Shown here: piece after piece, positions 44,718 to 55,771 of the stretch
Numbering within the stretch: position 1 is the stretch's first letter
Layout: every line of letters starts with the position of its first letter
Source: Serripes groenlandicus
Taxonomy: Eukaryota > Mollusca > Bivalvia > Cardiida > Cardiidae
NCBI GenBank assembly: GCA_031761405.1
Contig: JASEVX010000013.1
Location: forward strand, 41,353,653 to 41,417,652
Direction: 5' to 3'
Length of the DNA stretch: 64,000 nt
Notes under the pieces: generated by a model
The model's database searches: none
What the model saw: only the letters and a program-made list of their open reading frames with translations
Told to the model about the DNA's origin: nothing
Translations under genes and position numbers: made by a program

Positions 44718-45478
44718 CAAGAGCGCCGCAAGCGAACGCCAACGCTCGTCTGTTTTTTTTAATGTTATCCTAGTCCCGGTTTAATTTGTCGAAAAAGGGG
44801 ACATTATTGAATAATTATTAAAGTCAGAGTTATGTGACTTTGTATAGACATGCGTATAGTTCCTAGGAACATGTGTACCAAGTTTCATTTGAACATGTTG
44901 AACGGTTTTTGATGCATGAGGTAAGGTTAAAGTTGTGTAACGGCGACGACGACACCAAGGGTATCACAATATCCCGACCAACTAAGCTACCGGGGCTCGG
45001 TCAGTGTATATCATGATCTTTAACTTACACATACCGTCCATACACCCTCTGGGATTATCTTTTGTAGATCCAGACCAACCTGTGTGCATGCGCTAATGTT
45101 GGTTGCCATAGAGCTGTAACATTCTGCATGGAATCCGAGTAGTTATCGTCGGGGATTTTAAACCGGACCTCGGCTTCGATCATCAGTCGTGGCGGTCATG
45201 GTCAGGTGTATGGGCAAGGCAGATTTAATGTTATCCTATAGTCCCGGTTTAATTTGTCGAAAAAGGGGCATTATTGAATAATTATTTAAGTCAGAGTTAT
45301 GTGACTTTGAATAGACATGCGTATAGTTCCTAGGAACATGTGTACCAAGTTTCATTTAAACATATTGAACGGTTTTTGATGTATGAGGTTAAAGTTCTGT
45401 AACGGCGACGACGACGCCAATTAAGGGTATCACAATATCCCGACATTTTTTTTCCTTCGAAAATCAGACGAGCTCAAA
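44718..45478. mobile_element. two copies of a dispersed repeat with AGACGAGC/GCTCGTCT ends, flanking a duplicated segment
   Basis: It starts CAAGAGCGCCGCAAGCG and AACGCTCGTCTG, and ends AATCAGACGAGCTCAAAAT. ATGTTATCCT and TCCCGGTTTAATTTGTCGAA, GACATGCGTATAGTTCCTAG, GAACATGTGTACCAAGTTTC and TATCACAATATCCCGAC occur in both halves (44760-44980 and 45225-45455). A further partial copy lies at 46840-47040. Confidence 0.7.
44980..45255. repeat. duplicate of 33044-33345
   Basis: It reads CCAACTAAGCTACCGGGGCT, CGGTCAGTGTATATCATGAT, CCCTCTGGGATTATCTTTTG, GTGTGCATGCGCTAATGTTG and GAATCCGAGTAGTTATCGTC. Because it includes the end of the SINE at 32773-33063 plus its flanking CAGTGTATAT, the 33-kb locus or a twin of it is the source. 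Confidence 0.85.
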
Positions 45479-45579
45479 ATGGTTGAAAACCCCCAACAAA
45501 TCAAAATCGATATACTCTGATCGTCCTAACCGGATGCTTAGTTTCCGTGGAACGCACGCAGTTCAGTGATACAATTTAA

Positions 45580-45802
45580 CTCTTTTCCTCATACGACAAT
45601 TCTGCAGCAGACGACATTGAACATATTTTGTCAACAAATAGAAAAGCTCTATAAGTGAATGGATAACCTATGACTAAAAGTGGAAAACATTGTGACAAAA
45701 GGAGAAATTGCTTGTTTTGAGCAATTTCTTCTTTTGTCACTATGTTTTCAAAAAGCCGTCAGCTGCAGAGGCGTCAGAAAAGCGTCTGTATGAGGGAAAG
45801 GG
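45580..45802. mobile_element. intact hairpin MITE, TTAA target duplication
   Basis: TTAA lies at 45576-45579 and 45803-45806. The left terminus CTCTTTTCCTCATACGAC and right terminus TGTATGAGGGAAAGGG are inverted. Inside are CTGCAGCAGACGACATTGAA, CTGCAGAGGCGTCAG and the central hairpin GAGAAATTGC-TTGTTTTGA-GCAATTTCTT within a longer GTGACAAAAG/CTTTTGTCAC stem. This 223-bp copy is the reference for the array at 33609-37739. CCC-starting ends with TTAA suggest a piggyBac-type partner. Confidence 0.85.
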
Positions 45803-45986
45803 TTAAGGAAGACTCTTACCTTCTAGAAAGTGAAATAGATTGCATCTGACCACTACACCTCCGGTCATGTGACACGCAATTGTATTTAAACGAGCGACTT
45901 TGGACTGCAAAGCCATCCGTTCGGAGGACATACTCTCGTTTTTAGAAGTATTCAAGATTGATTGTAAGTTGGCCTTTATGTTGATT

Positions 45987-45988
45987 AC

Positions 45989-46042
<54 letters not shown>

Positions 46043-46210
46043 CACGGCTGTTATTGTTGTTTATATTATTATTATTATTATTATTATTATTGAATGAATG
46101 AATGATAAATGAATGGTATTTATGTTATTATTATTATTATTAATACATAATAATTATTAATAGTATTCTATTATAACTATTTTTTTTATTATCATTATTA
46201 TTTTTTTAGT
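45987..46210. repeat. ATT/TTA trinucleotide microsatellite cluster
   Basis: Long (ATT)n runs lie at about 45988-46041, 46063-46091 and 46118-46141, with T-rich spacers. Poly-isoleucine frames on both strands are artefacts. The unique region 46210-46840 shows no supported gene. Confidence 0.95.
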
Positions 46211-47065
46211 ATGACTTTTGTTAGTGTTGATGATTATATTGTTGTTCTATTGATTTCGAAATATTTAGATAAATACCTTGTTTTAGCATCTTAGAATGAG
46301 ATCTTGAATGATTAATTGAAAACAATAATTTAATGTTGTTTTTTCGATGATCTCGTTATCTTATATTTTTCATTTCAATTTTGTATTTATATTGGTTCGA
46401 TGATTTTCGTTTTTAAACGAATATTCTGAACTGAGCCAGTGTAAGAAAAACGGTACAATTGAACATTTTTGAACAGTGTCAGTTCAGATCGGCCAGTACA
46501 TCTGCAACGCCTTATCATAATGAACACAAGTCGATACATTTAACATATACAAATATATACACACATTACAATTAACACATACATAACAAGAACGAAATAT
46601 CATATATTATGATACGCTTAATCGAAATTGAATAATCTTGTCTTTTGTAATGAGATAGTAATTGACTGGGAAGAGTAGCCTTTTTATTTTCCATCGTTAA
46701 AGAACTGATCACTTATGACTACTCTTGATTGTAGTTTGTTTACATTATTTTAACTAACTTATAATCCATTTGTTGCCAAAAATACAGTTATGTGATTTGA
46801 ACCCTTCTGCTCGCCAAATGGCTATATTGCCGAGTGTAATAACGTCAACGAACAATAACAACTTGGTACAGACAATCGTATTGTTCCTAGGGACATGTGT
46901 ACCAAGTTTCATTTAAAAAAAAGTTGAACGGCTTTTGAGTTATGAGGTAAGGTTAAAGTTTTGTGACGACGCAGACGACGCCAAGGGTATAACAATACCT
47001 CAACGTTTTACCTTCGAAAAATAGACGAGCTTAAACTTGTCTTAATGGCGTTCAATCCCTGGTGT

Positions 47066-48807
47066 CGGGATTAACGGACCCCTAGTACTGGTAAACTACC
47101 TAGAAAACGCAGTTATCTTACTGAATATGTATGGGGATTAACGGACCCCTAGTACTGGTAAACTACCTAGAAAACGCAGTTATCTTACTGAAAATGTATG
47201 GGGATTAACGGACTCCTAGTACTGGTAAACTACCTAGAAAACGCAGTTATCTTACTGAAAATGTATGGGGATTAACGGACCCCTAGTACTGGTAAATTAT
47301 CTAGAAAACGCAGTTATCTTACTGAAAATGTATGGGGATTAACGGACCCCTAGTACTGGTAAATAACCTAGAAAACGCAGTTATCTTACTGAATATGTAT
47401 GGGGATTAACGGACCCCTAGTACTGGTAAATTACCTAGAAAACGCAGTTATCTTACTGAATATGTATGGGGATTAACGGACCCCTAGTACTGATAAATTA
47501 TCTAGAAAACGCAGTTATCTTACTGAATATGTATGGGGATTAACGGACCCCTAGTACTGGTAAATTATCTAGAAAACGTAGTTATCTTACTAAATATGTA
47601 TGGGGATTAACGGACCCCTAGTACTGATAAATTATCTAGAAAACGCAGTTATCTTACTGAATATGTATTGGGATTAACGGACCCCTAGTACTGGTAAATT
47701 ACCTAGAAAACGCAGTTATCTTACTGAAAATGTATGGGGATTAACGGACCCCTAGTACTGGTAAACTACCTAGAAAACGCAGTTATCTTACTGAAAATGT
47801 ATGGGGATTAACGGACCCCTAGTACTGGTAAACTACCTAGAAAACGCAGTTATCTTACTGAAAATGTATGGGGATTAACGGACCCCTAGTACTGGTAAAT
47901 TATCTAGAAAACGCAGTTATCTTACTGAAAATGTATGGGGATTAACGGACCCCTAGTACTGGTAAATAACCTAGAAAACGCAGTTATCTTACTGAATATG
48001 TATGGGGATTAACGGACCCCTAGTACTGGTAAATTACCTAGAAAACGCAGTTATCTTACTGAATATGTATGGGGATTAACGGACCCCTAGTACTGATAAA
48101 TTATCTAGAAAACGCAGTTATCTTACTGAATATGTATGGGGATTAACGGACCCCTAGTACTGGTAAATTATCTAGAAAACGTAGTTATCTTACTGAATAT
48201 GTATGGGGATTAACGGACCCCTAGTACTGATAAATTATCTAGAAAACGCAGTTATCTTACTGAATATGTATGGGGATTAACGGACCCCTAGTACTGGTAA
48301 ATTACCTAGAAAACGTAGTTATCTTACTGAATATGTATGGGGATTAACGGACCCCTAGTACTGGTAAATTACCTAGAAAACGTAGTTATCTTACTGAATA
48401 TGTATGGGGATTAACGGACCCCTAGTACTGATAAATAACCTAGAAAACGTAGTTATCTTACTGAAAATGTATGGGGATTAACGGACCCCTAGTACTGGTA
48501 AATTACCTAGAAAACGTAGTTATCTTACTGAAAATGTATGGGGATTAACGGACCCCTAGTACTGGTAAATAACCTAGAAAACGTAGTTATCTTACTGAAT
48601 ATGTATGGGGATTAACGGACCCCTAGTACTGGTAAATTACCTAGAAAACGTAGTTATCTTACTGAATATGTATGGGGATTAACGGACACCTAGTACTGAT
48701 AAATTATCTAGAAAACGCAGTTATCTTACTGAATATGTATGGGGATTAACGGACCCCTAGTACTGGTAAATTATCTAGAAAACGCAGTTATCTTACTGAA
48801 AATGTGT
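47066..48807. repeat. 67-bp tandem array, 26 copies, 603-bp higher-order period
   Basis: The unit reads GGGGATTAACGGACCCCTAG, TACTGGTAAATTACCTAGAA, AACGCAGTTATCTTACTGAA, TATGTAT. Starts fall exactly every 67 bp from 47066. The variant series (GGTAAACTACC, GGTAAATTATC, GGTAAATAACC, GGTAAATTACC, GATAAATTATC, GTAG for GCAG) runs through copies 2-9 and again through copies 11-18. The array ends about 60 bp before the first coding ATG of the lectin locus. Confidence 0.95.
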
Positions 48808-48868
48808 GAAAAGCGGAGTTAAACACCATACACACTAACACTTTGACCTGTTTCAGCAGAACGTCATC

Positions 48869-49033
48869 ATGGCATACCACGTACCCCTATTGGTGACCCT
48901 TTTACTGTGCGGAATGTCTTGTTATCAAGCCACCTTTTTCGACGACGCCTTAGAGTGGGGAGTAGATACTGTAGAAAAGGTAGAGAAGCCTATTGTAAAC
49001 ACTGTTGAAAAAGTAGCGAAGCCTTTTACTTAG
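48869..49033 (+). CDS. 54-residue secreted peptide ORF at the lectin 5' end
   Basis: The frame follows a likely splice acceptor (ACCTGTTTCAG, 48846-48856) and starts in ATCATGG. Residues 1-21 (MAYHVPLLVTLLLCGMSCYQ...) form a clear signal peptide. The rest is an acidic/amphipathic segment with an 11-residue repeat (NTVEKVAKPFT against DTVEKVEKPIV), ended by TAG at 49031-49033. AATAAA follows at 49079-49084. It probably supplies the secretion signal of the downstream C-type lectin, but the only phase-1 donor that would fit exon 2 is a weak T/GTTATC inside the signal peptide. It may instead be a short isoform, a separate peptide, or a first exon broken by a stop. Confidence 0.6.
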   Translation: MAYHVPLLVTLLLCGMSCYQATFFDDALEWGVDTVEKVEKPIVNTVEKVAKPFT

Positions 49034-49078
49034 AATAAGTGATAACATTTCAAAACGACGACGTTTTTATTATTAAAT

Positions 49079-49084
49079 AATAAA
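49079..49084 (+). terminator. possible poly(A) signal after the short secreted ORF
   Basis: AATAAA lies 46 bp after the TAG of the 54-residue ORF, inside what would be intron 1 of the lectin gene. If used, it would yield a short transcript. Confidence 0.35.
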
Positions 49085-49789
49085 TATATCCATATATTAT
49101 CAAGACTTACATAAATCACGTAATTTAGGATTATATTGTAACCTAGCTGAACAAAAAGCCTGACCCAACAAGGGACCTCTTGTCCCGAGGGCGAACACCC
49201 TTCCACGTCCATACACGAGCTAGCTCTATAATGTTAGTACACACAGCTACTAATTCTCTATATGAGGGATAGACCACGATACTAAATTAAGACATAGTGA
49301 CCTTACCTTTCCATCTGTTCAGCTATACACATGGAAGTATTATTACCAATACTGCTAAAGCAGATGAAAAGGGATTCAATTTTTAATTTTTAATTTTAGA
49401 CCTTCAGGTAATACTTGGAAAAAGATTGAGACAGAGTTGCTCTAAGCTAAATACCGTCTAACCAAATCCCCTTTATATCGCCAGCGGAATTTCCTAGTTC
49501 CAATTCGAGATTGAAGTGGTTGATTGATTGGATTAAATATCATTTTCATCATTATTTAACTATCAGTACATGTTTATCACGTTTATTCTTTTTTCTAATT
49601 GTATATCACTCATGTTGGCTATGCATATGTATAAAATTATGTTATGTTATGTTATGTTTATCACGATAGTCAATTTACCAAAACTGGGTCTGGTTCTCTC
49701 CCTCTCTCTTTCCTTTTTTTTTCTCTATGTGTGTGTCTCTCTCTCTCTGATTCTATGTTAAAGTGAATCAAATAACGCCCGTATTTCAG

Positions 49790-52700
49790 ACATTGCTAAC
49801 ACTGTGCCCCACTCCCGTGCTGCACGGGCCGTATACGAGCAAGAGTTGGAATTCGAACCTAGTACCGACGAGATCCAGACGCAACAGCAACAGCAACGAA
49901 AGAAATGCCGACGGGGTGAATTACGCTGGAAGAGAAAATGCCACTTTTTCAGCAACGACAGACTGAACTGGTTCGATGCCATTGTGAGTTTACACATATA
50001 TATAATGAATAATGAAGGGATGGCAGCGAATACCGAAATTAGAATTCGAATATTCGATCACAAAGTATTCGAATATTCGATCACAAAGTATTCGAATATT
50101 CGATCACAAAGTATTCGAATATTCGATCACAAAGTATTCGAATATTCGACCCATTTGGTGCATGCTTCGTCAACAAAGAGTTTATAAATGCGTTATTTGC
50201 GTTATTTGCTGTAAAGTTATCTTTCTGTTGTCTTATTTTGTTCAAAATCCAGGACTCGCATTAACATGTCAGTTCAACCCGTGAATTCTTAAGAAAACAA
50301 TGTAAGTGAAAAACTCGTCAGTAACGTATTCAGATTTTATCTAATTGTTAACTTGCTTAATGTATTTTTTTACGAAACATGTTGTTCCGATTACCATGTA
50401 TAGAACTGAAATACTGTTGACAATGACATGAAATGTTCCCAATTCTCAAATCTTTACAAAACAAGACAAATCGGACAAGGACCCTCGTTCAAGGTGGATG
50501 TCTTTATTTGAGTAGAAATGTGGCACTGTCCATTTAAAGCAATTTAACCTTTCTCTTGCTGTATAATATCTAAAATATTGTTGAAAATGGGCACCAAATA
50601 GTCCGAGTACCGGATTGCTAATCAACATAATACGAAATCGGATAATTGCACGGATTTGTCTGATTGATGTATAATGAAATAAAAACGTAACTACATGTTA
50701 AACAAGTTAAAGTTAGGGCGTTTTATTATATATATATATATATATATATTAGTTTTAGTATAACTTAAAAGTATCGACCTGATCACGACCTTTGTGTACA
50801 CGATCTCAGAGAACGTCACATTTACGTACTCCCTCGAGTATATACAATAAGAACCGAACTATAACCAGGCATCACGACTTATTTTCTTTCAGACCACCTG
50901 TAAGTACGTAGTTGGGGGAAAGCTTCTGGAGATCTATCAAAAAAGAGACTTGAACCTCGTCGCAAAAGTGATTAAACACCGCGGTAGTGAGTATAGTGCG
51001 ACACTATTAACCTGATCCTGACCTTCCAGCTTATGTATTGGTCTATAATATTAACCGCATTCTGACCTTTGTTAGCCTATGTATTGGTCGATAATACTAA
51101 CCTGATTCTGACCTTTGTTAGCCTATGTATTGGTCGATAATATTAACCTGATCCTTACATTTGTTAACATATGTATTGCTCGATAATATTAACCTGATTC
51201 TGACCTATGTTAGCTTATGTATTCGTCGATAATATTAACCTAATTCCGACCTTTGTTAGCATATGTATTCGTCGAAAATATTAACCTGATCCTTACATTT
51301 GTTAACATATGTATTGGTCGATAAAATTAACCGGATTCTGACCTTTGTTAGCCTATGTATTGGTCGATAATATTAACCTGATTCTGACCTTTGTTAGCCT
51401 ATGTATTGGTCGATAATATTAACCTGATCCTGACCTTTGTAAGCATATGTATTGGTCGATAATATTAACCGGATTCTGACCTACGTGAGCATATGTATTG
51501 GTCGATAATATTAACCGGATTCTGACCTTTGTTAAAATATGTATTGGTCGATAATATTAACCTGATTTTGACATTTGTTAACATATGTATTGGTCGATAA
51601 TATTAACCTGATCCTAACATTTGTTAACATATGTATTTGTCGATAATATTAACCGGATTCTGACCTTTGTATTATATGTATTTGTCGATAATATTAACCT
51701 GATTCTGACCTTTGTTAGCCTATGTATTGGTCGATAATATTAACCTGATCCTGACCTTTGTAAGCATATGTATTGGTCGATAATATTAACCGGATTCTGA
51801 CCTTTGTTAGCCTATGTGATGGTCGATACTATTAACCTGATTCTGACCTTTGTTAGCCTATGTATTGGTCGATGATATTAACATGAGCCTGACATTTGTT
51901 AGCATATGTATTGGTCGATAATAATAACCTGATCCTGATATTTGTTAGCATATGTATTGGTTGATAATATTAACCTGAGCCTGACATTTGTTAGCATATG
52001 TATTGGTCGATGATATTAACCTGAGCCTGACATTTGTTAGCATATGTATTGGTCGATAATAATAACCTGATCCTGATATTTGTTAGCATATGTATTGGTC
52101 GATAATATTAACCTGATTCTGACCTTTGTTAGCATATGTATTGGTTGATAATATTAACCTGATCCTGACATTTGTTAGCCTATGTATTGGTCGATAATGT
52201 TATTTTGATCCCGACCTTTGTTAGCCTATGTATTGGTTGATAATATTAACCTGATCCTGACATTTGTTAGCCTATGTATTGGTTGACACTATTAATCATT
52301 TCCTGACCTTTGAGAGCCCGTAGATTTGTGAACTCGTTATATTAACTTGTATGATTGTTTGGTGTTTTGCGCCGCTTTCTACAATTTTACAGTTATATTA
52401 CGGTATATCTTGGGTAAGTTACCAGTACAGTCGTAACGTATTTATCGATAATATTTACCTGTGTGGCTGTGTAGAAATACATATTGGTCTAACATCTTAA
52501 CCCGAGTCTAACCTTTGAAAAAATATGTCTTGGTCGACAATCCTATCCTGATCCTGACTTTTGTTGAAATAAATATTTGTTGACAATATCAACCAGAGTT
52601 TAACCTTCGTCGCTTGAGGTTATTACTCAAAAATATTAACCTGAGTCAGACCTTCGTCTATTGAAGAAATACTCAAAAATATTAACCCGAGTCAGATGTT

Positions 52701-54997
52701 CGATGATTGAAGTATATCTGGACAATGTTAACGCCAGTCTGACCTTTGTCTATTGAAGTATTACTCTAAATATTAACCCGAGTCAGATGTTCGTCTATTG
52801 AAAAATTACTCGACAATATTTACTGAGTCTGAGCTTCGTCTATTGAAGTATAACTCGACAATATTAACCCGAGTCTGACCTTCGTCTATTGAAGTATTAC
52901 TCTACAATATTAACCCGAGTCTGACCTTCGTCGATTGAAGTTTTACTCGACAATATTAACCCGAGTCTGACCTTCATCTATTGAAATATTACTCAACAAT
53001 ATTAACCCGAGTCTGACCTTCGTCTATTGAAGTATTACTCAAAATTATCAACCCAAGTCAGATGTTCGTCGATTGAAGTATTACTCGACAATATTACATG
53101 TAACCCGAGTCTGACCTTCGTCGATTGAAGTATTAATCGACAATATCAACCCGAGTCAGACCTTCGTCGATTGAAGTATTACTCGACAATATTAACCCGA
53201 GTCAGACCTTCTTCTATGGAAATATTACTCGACAATATTAACCTGAGTCTGACCTTCGTCTATGGAAGTTTTACTCGACAATATTAACACTAGTCTTACC
53301 TTCGTCGATTGAAATATTACTCAAAATTATTAACCTGAGTCTGACCTTCGTCTATTGAAGTATAACTCGACAATATTAACCCGAGTCAGACCTTCATCTA
53401 TGGAAATATTACTCGACAATATTAACCCGAGTCTGACATTCGTCGATTGAAGTATTACTCGACAATATCAACCCGAGTCAGACCTTCATCTATGGAAATA
53501 TTACTCGACAATATTAACCCGAGTCTGACCTTCGTCTATTGAAGTATTACTAGACAATATTAACCCGAGTCTGACCTTCATCGATTAAAGTATAAATCGA
53601 CCATATTTACTGGATCTGACCTTTGTCGATTGAAGTATTACTCGAAAATATTAAACCCAGTCTGACCTTTCGTGGATTTAAGTATTACTAGAAATCATCA
53701 ACCAAAAAATTAACCCCAATCTGACCTTCGTCGATTGAAGTATTACTCGAAAATATTAAACCCAGTCTGACCTTTCGTCGATTGAAGTATTACTAGAAAT
53801 CATCAACCAAAGAATTACCCCAATCTGACCTTCGACGACTGAAGTATTACTCAAAAATATTAACCAGAGTCTGACCTTCGTCGATTGAAGTATTACTCAA
53901 CAATATTATCCCAAACCTGACCTTGATTGAAAACATACAAAACACAAATGAAAAAAATATGTTCATGTCAAAGATAATAACAAATGTGTTAACGAAATCA
54001 TATTCCTTTCTTTTATAGAAAAGGGTGAATACTGGATTGGAGGCTCGAACTTCTTGAACCACAGCGAGTACAGGTGGATGTCTACCCAGAGGAAAATTAA
54101 CAAGAATTACTGGGCTCCCAAAGAACCCAATAACGTAGGCGGATGGGAGCGTTGCTTAGAAGTCAGAAGTTCTGGTATGACGAACGATGACGCTTGTTTG
54201 GAGAAACAATTCTTTATCTGCGAAAGACCATTGTAAGTCGATCAGTAGTAATTTCTAAGGGTGCATTTATTTCGGATACCGTGGCGGTAACCATAAAATA
54301 TACCAATAAAATAAGTTGTCATTCTGACATTTTCAGACGTCACTTATTATAATCACTTAAATAAACTGCCAACATTTTGCAACGGGTATAAAATACGTAA
54401 CAAAGTATATTTTATTGATTGACTGATTGATTCATTGGAGCTAAATGATGTTTAAAAACAGCATGTGGGTAATATATAACTGACCCCGACCCTGTACTTC
54501 AGTCGGTAGAGACGCCGGCTTTCAATCAAGGTATTGTGAGTTCGAACCCTAGCTCGGCCAACCCTTTTCCTCACATTTGACAAAAGTCAAGGCGACAATT
54601 CGTCTTCCACCAATTGGCTAACCGTCCCATGTGGAAAAGCAGCCAGTTGCTTGAATAGACTGCTGTGTGGAATACTGGTTTGAGACAGCCAGGAAACACA
54701 TAGGTAAGTAAACTGACCGCCGCGATATGACTAAAGACATTGTTGAAAATAGCACCAATCACTCAATTGACCATTTTATATGACAGTTGTCAATATATAT
54801 CATTAGAAGCAGACGGCATACATAATCCAATATTGGTTTTGAATTTCAATAATATAAAGTCGTCTGTTTTGATTTCAGAGTGTGTTATATCAAACAATCA
54901 AAATGCATCCAAGTAAAACGTCACGTGTTTTCTATGTTGTAGGTGTGCAGATTGCGGTGACATGACAATGGAAGACGATCAGGATGAACAGGATTAA
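49790..54997 (+). CDS. C-type lectin-domain protein, exons 2-5 (first exon unresolved)
   Basis: Exons are 49790-49983, 50893-50986, 54019-54232 and 54943-54997. All acceptors are AG and the donors are GTGAGT, GTGAGT and GTAAGT. Phases agree (0, 1, 2 across the three internal introns) and the frame closes at TAA 54995-54997, giving about 185 residues after the first exon. Exon 2 encodes a linker (SRAARAVYEQELEFEPSTDE, poly-Gln) and the start of the domain (CRRGELRWKRKCHFFSNDRL, NWFDAI). Exon 3 adds CKYVVGGKLLEIYQKRDLNL and VAKVIKHRG. Exon 4 holds the core (EYWIGGSNF, EPNN, WERCLEV, TNDDACLEKQFFICERPL). Exon 5 is a short acidic tail (CADCGDMTMEDDQDEQD). Four canonical disulfide Cys plus two extra N-terminal Cys fit the long-form fold. 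EPN is the mannose-type motif; the usual WND is TND, so calcium and sugar binding may be altered. Probably secreted, in the expanded bivalve immune-lectin group. Confidence 0.85.
50041..50140. repeat. 23-bp tandem repeat, about 4 copies, in lectin intron 2
   Basis: The unit ATTCGAATATTCGATCACAA plus AGT contains the near-palindrome TTCGAATATTCGA. Copies are almost identical. The frames running through it are intronic artefacts. A (TA)n run follows at about 50728-50749. Confidence 0.9.
51000..52335. repeat. 46-bp tandem array, subfamily A, about 28 copies, in lectin intron 3
   Basis: The consensus is GGTCGATAATATTAACCTGA, TTCTGACCTTTGTTAGCCTA, TGTATT. Copies vary mainly at CCTGA/CCGGA, TTCTG/TCCTG/GCCTG and GCCTA/GCATA/ACATA. 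Confidence 0.95.
52345..52440 (-). mobile_element. SINE 3' fragment between the two 46-bp subfamilies
   Basis: TGATTGTTTGGTGTTTTGCG, CCGCTTTCTACAATTTTACA, GTTATATTACGG and GGGTAAGTTACCAGTAC match the tail half of the SINE at 38255-38510. No head is present. Confidence 0.6.
52445..53935. repeat. 46-bp tandem array, subfamily B, about 31 copies, in lectin intron 3
   Basis: The consensus is GAAGTATTACTCGACAATAT, TAACCCGAGTCTGACCTTCG, TCTATT. It has the same length and the same AATATTAACC...TCTGACCTT skeleton as subfamily A but different fixed bases. The array stops about 80 bp before exon 4. Confidence 0.95.
54412..54775 (+). mobile_element. tRNA-derived SINE in lectin intron 4, plus a SINE tail fragment
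   Basis: The complete copy begins near 54490 with A box TACTTCAGTCGGTAGAGACG and B box GAGTTCGAACCCTAGCTCGG. It continues GTGGAAAAGCAGCCAGTTGC, GTGTGGAATACTGGTTTGAG and CTGACCGCCGCGATATGACT. A tail-type ATTGATTGACTGATTGATTC just upstream (54415-54440) is a second, fragmentary insertion. Confidence 0.8.
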
Positions 54998-55018
54998 CTT
55001 CGAGATTAGAATAGACTC

Positions 55019-55693
55019 AGGGATGGAAACGGTTACCGATATTACTTACCGGTTACTCGTATAATTTTGTAACCGGTTACTCGGTTAACCGTATGGACTC
55101 ATAGACAATAACTATTCCCTTGCTTCCGGCTTCTGATATTGTTGTTGTTGTTTTAACTCGCATTTCTTGTCATGTATAAATCAGACTACATATAGAACGT
55201 TGTTATCGGAACGTTTTCATTCTTGTCAACCAACTTTTTTAACTTTATTTTTTTAATCTATAGTTAAAAAATATTCTTTTTTGTTAACGAAGTGACCGTT
55301 ATTCGATTTGTAATATGTTGAATGAAAGAGATGCAAAGCTGCATATCTTTAAATATCAACTCAGGGGATAATGTGTTAAAAACTTAAAAACTACTCTCTA
55401 AATCTTCTAATCCTGTTGGTACTGTATGTAATTAAGCGTTAGTATTCGATAACAAACGGTCATCAATATAATCGAGTGCGGCCGTTTTCACAGTTATGTA
55501 AACATTCTCGTTTGAGGTGTGAATAATTAAAACCTCTGGTCAGATACGTGTGACAAATTAAAAAAACAAGAGGTGAAATACATACACCTGTATATATATT
55601 TTATCTATTTTTCCGAGTATTCGGTTACTTGAATTACTAACCGATTAATCGAATAACATACGATTAACCGAGTAATCGCTGACATCAATGACT
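55019..55693. mobile_element. inverted-repeat element with GGTTA(C/A)TCG-rich ends, in or after the lectin 3' UTR
   Basis: The left end holds AACGGTTACCGATATTACTT and ACCGGTTACTCGGTTAACCG. The right end holds GAGTATTCGGTTACTTGAAT and ATACGATTAACCGAGTAATC in inverted order. The start CAGGGATGGAAACGG resembles the ends of many hAT-type MITEs; that assignment is inference and no clean target duplication was found. Confidence 0.4.
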
Positions 55694-55747
55694 GTTGGAA
55701 ATATATTCCCTTTTCTAAGATAATTAGATGGTGTGAGTCTATTCCTC

Positions 55748-55753
55748 AATAAA
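55748..55753 (+). terminator. possible poly(A) signal of the lectin gene
   Basis: CTCAATAAAAGC lies about 750 bp after the stop codon, just before the SINE-derived array. It is the clearest AATAAA noted after the last exon. Confidence 0.4.
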
Positions 55754-55771
55754 AGCAACCTGAACCACATT

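Noticed and set aside
45803..46097. Poly-isoleucine frames on both strands
   Set aside because: They are the translation of an (ATT)n microsatellite.
49393..49412. 8-base microexon (TTTTAG/ACCTTCAG/GTAATA) between the signal-peptide ORF and lectin exon 2
   Set aside because: Splice-like edges are present, but adding 8 bases to the available phase-0 donors gives phase 2, whereas exon 2 needs phase 1, so it does not solve the junction.
49804..50284. Extended frames reading past lectin exon 2 into FEYSITKYSNIRSQSI repeats
   Set aside because: They read through a strong GTGAGT donor into the intronic 23-bp repeat; splicing to 50893 gives the conserved lectin sequence instead.
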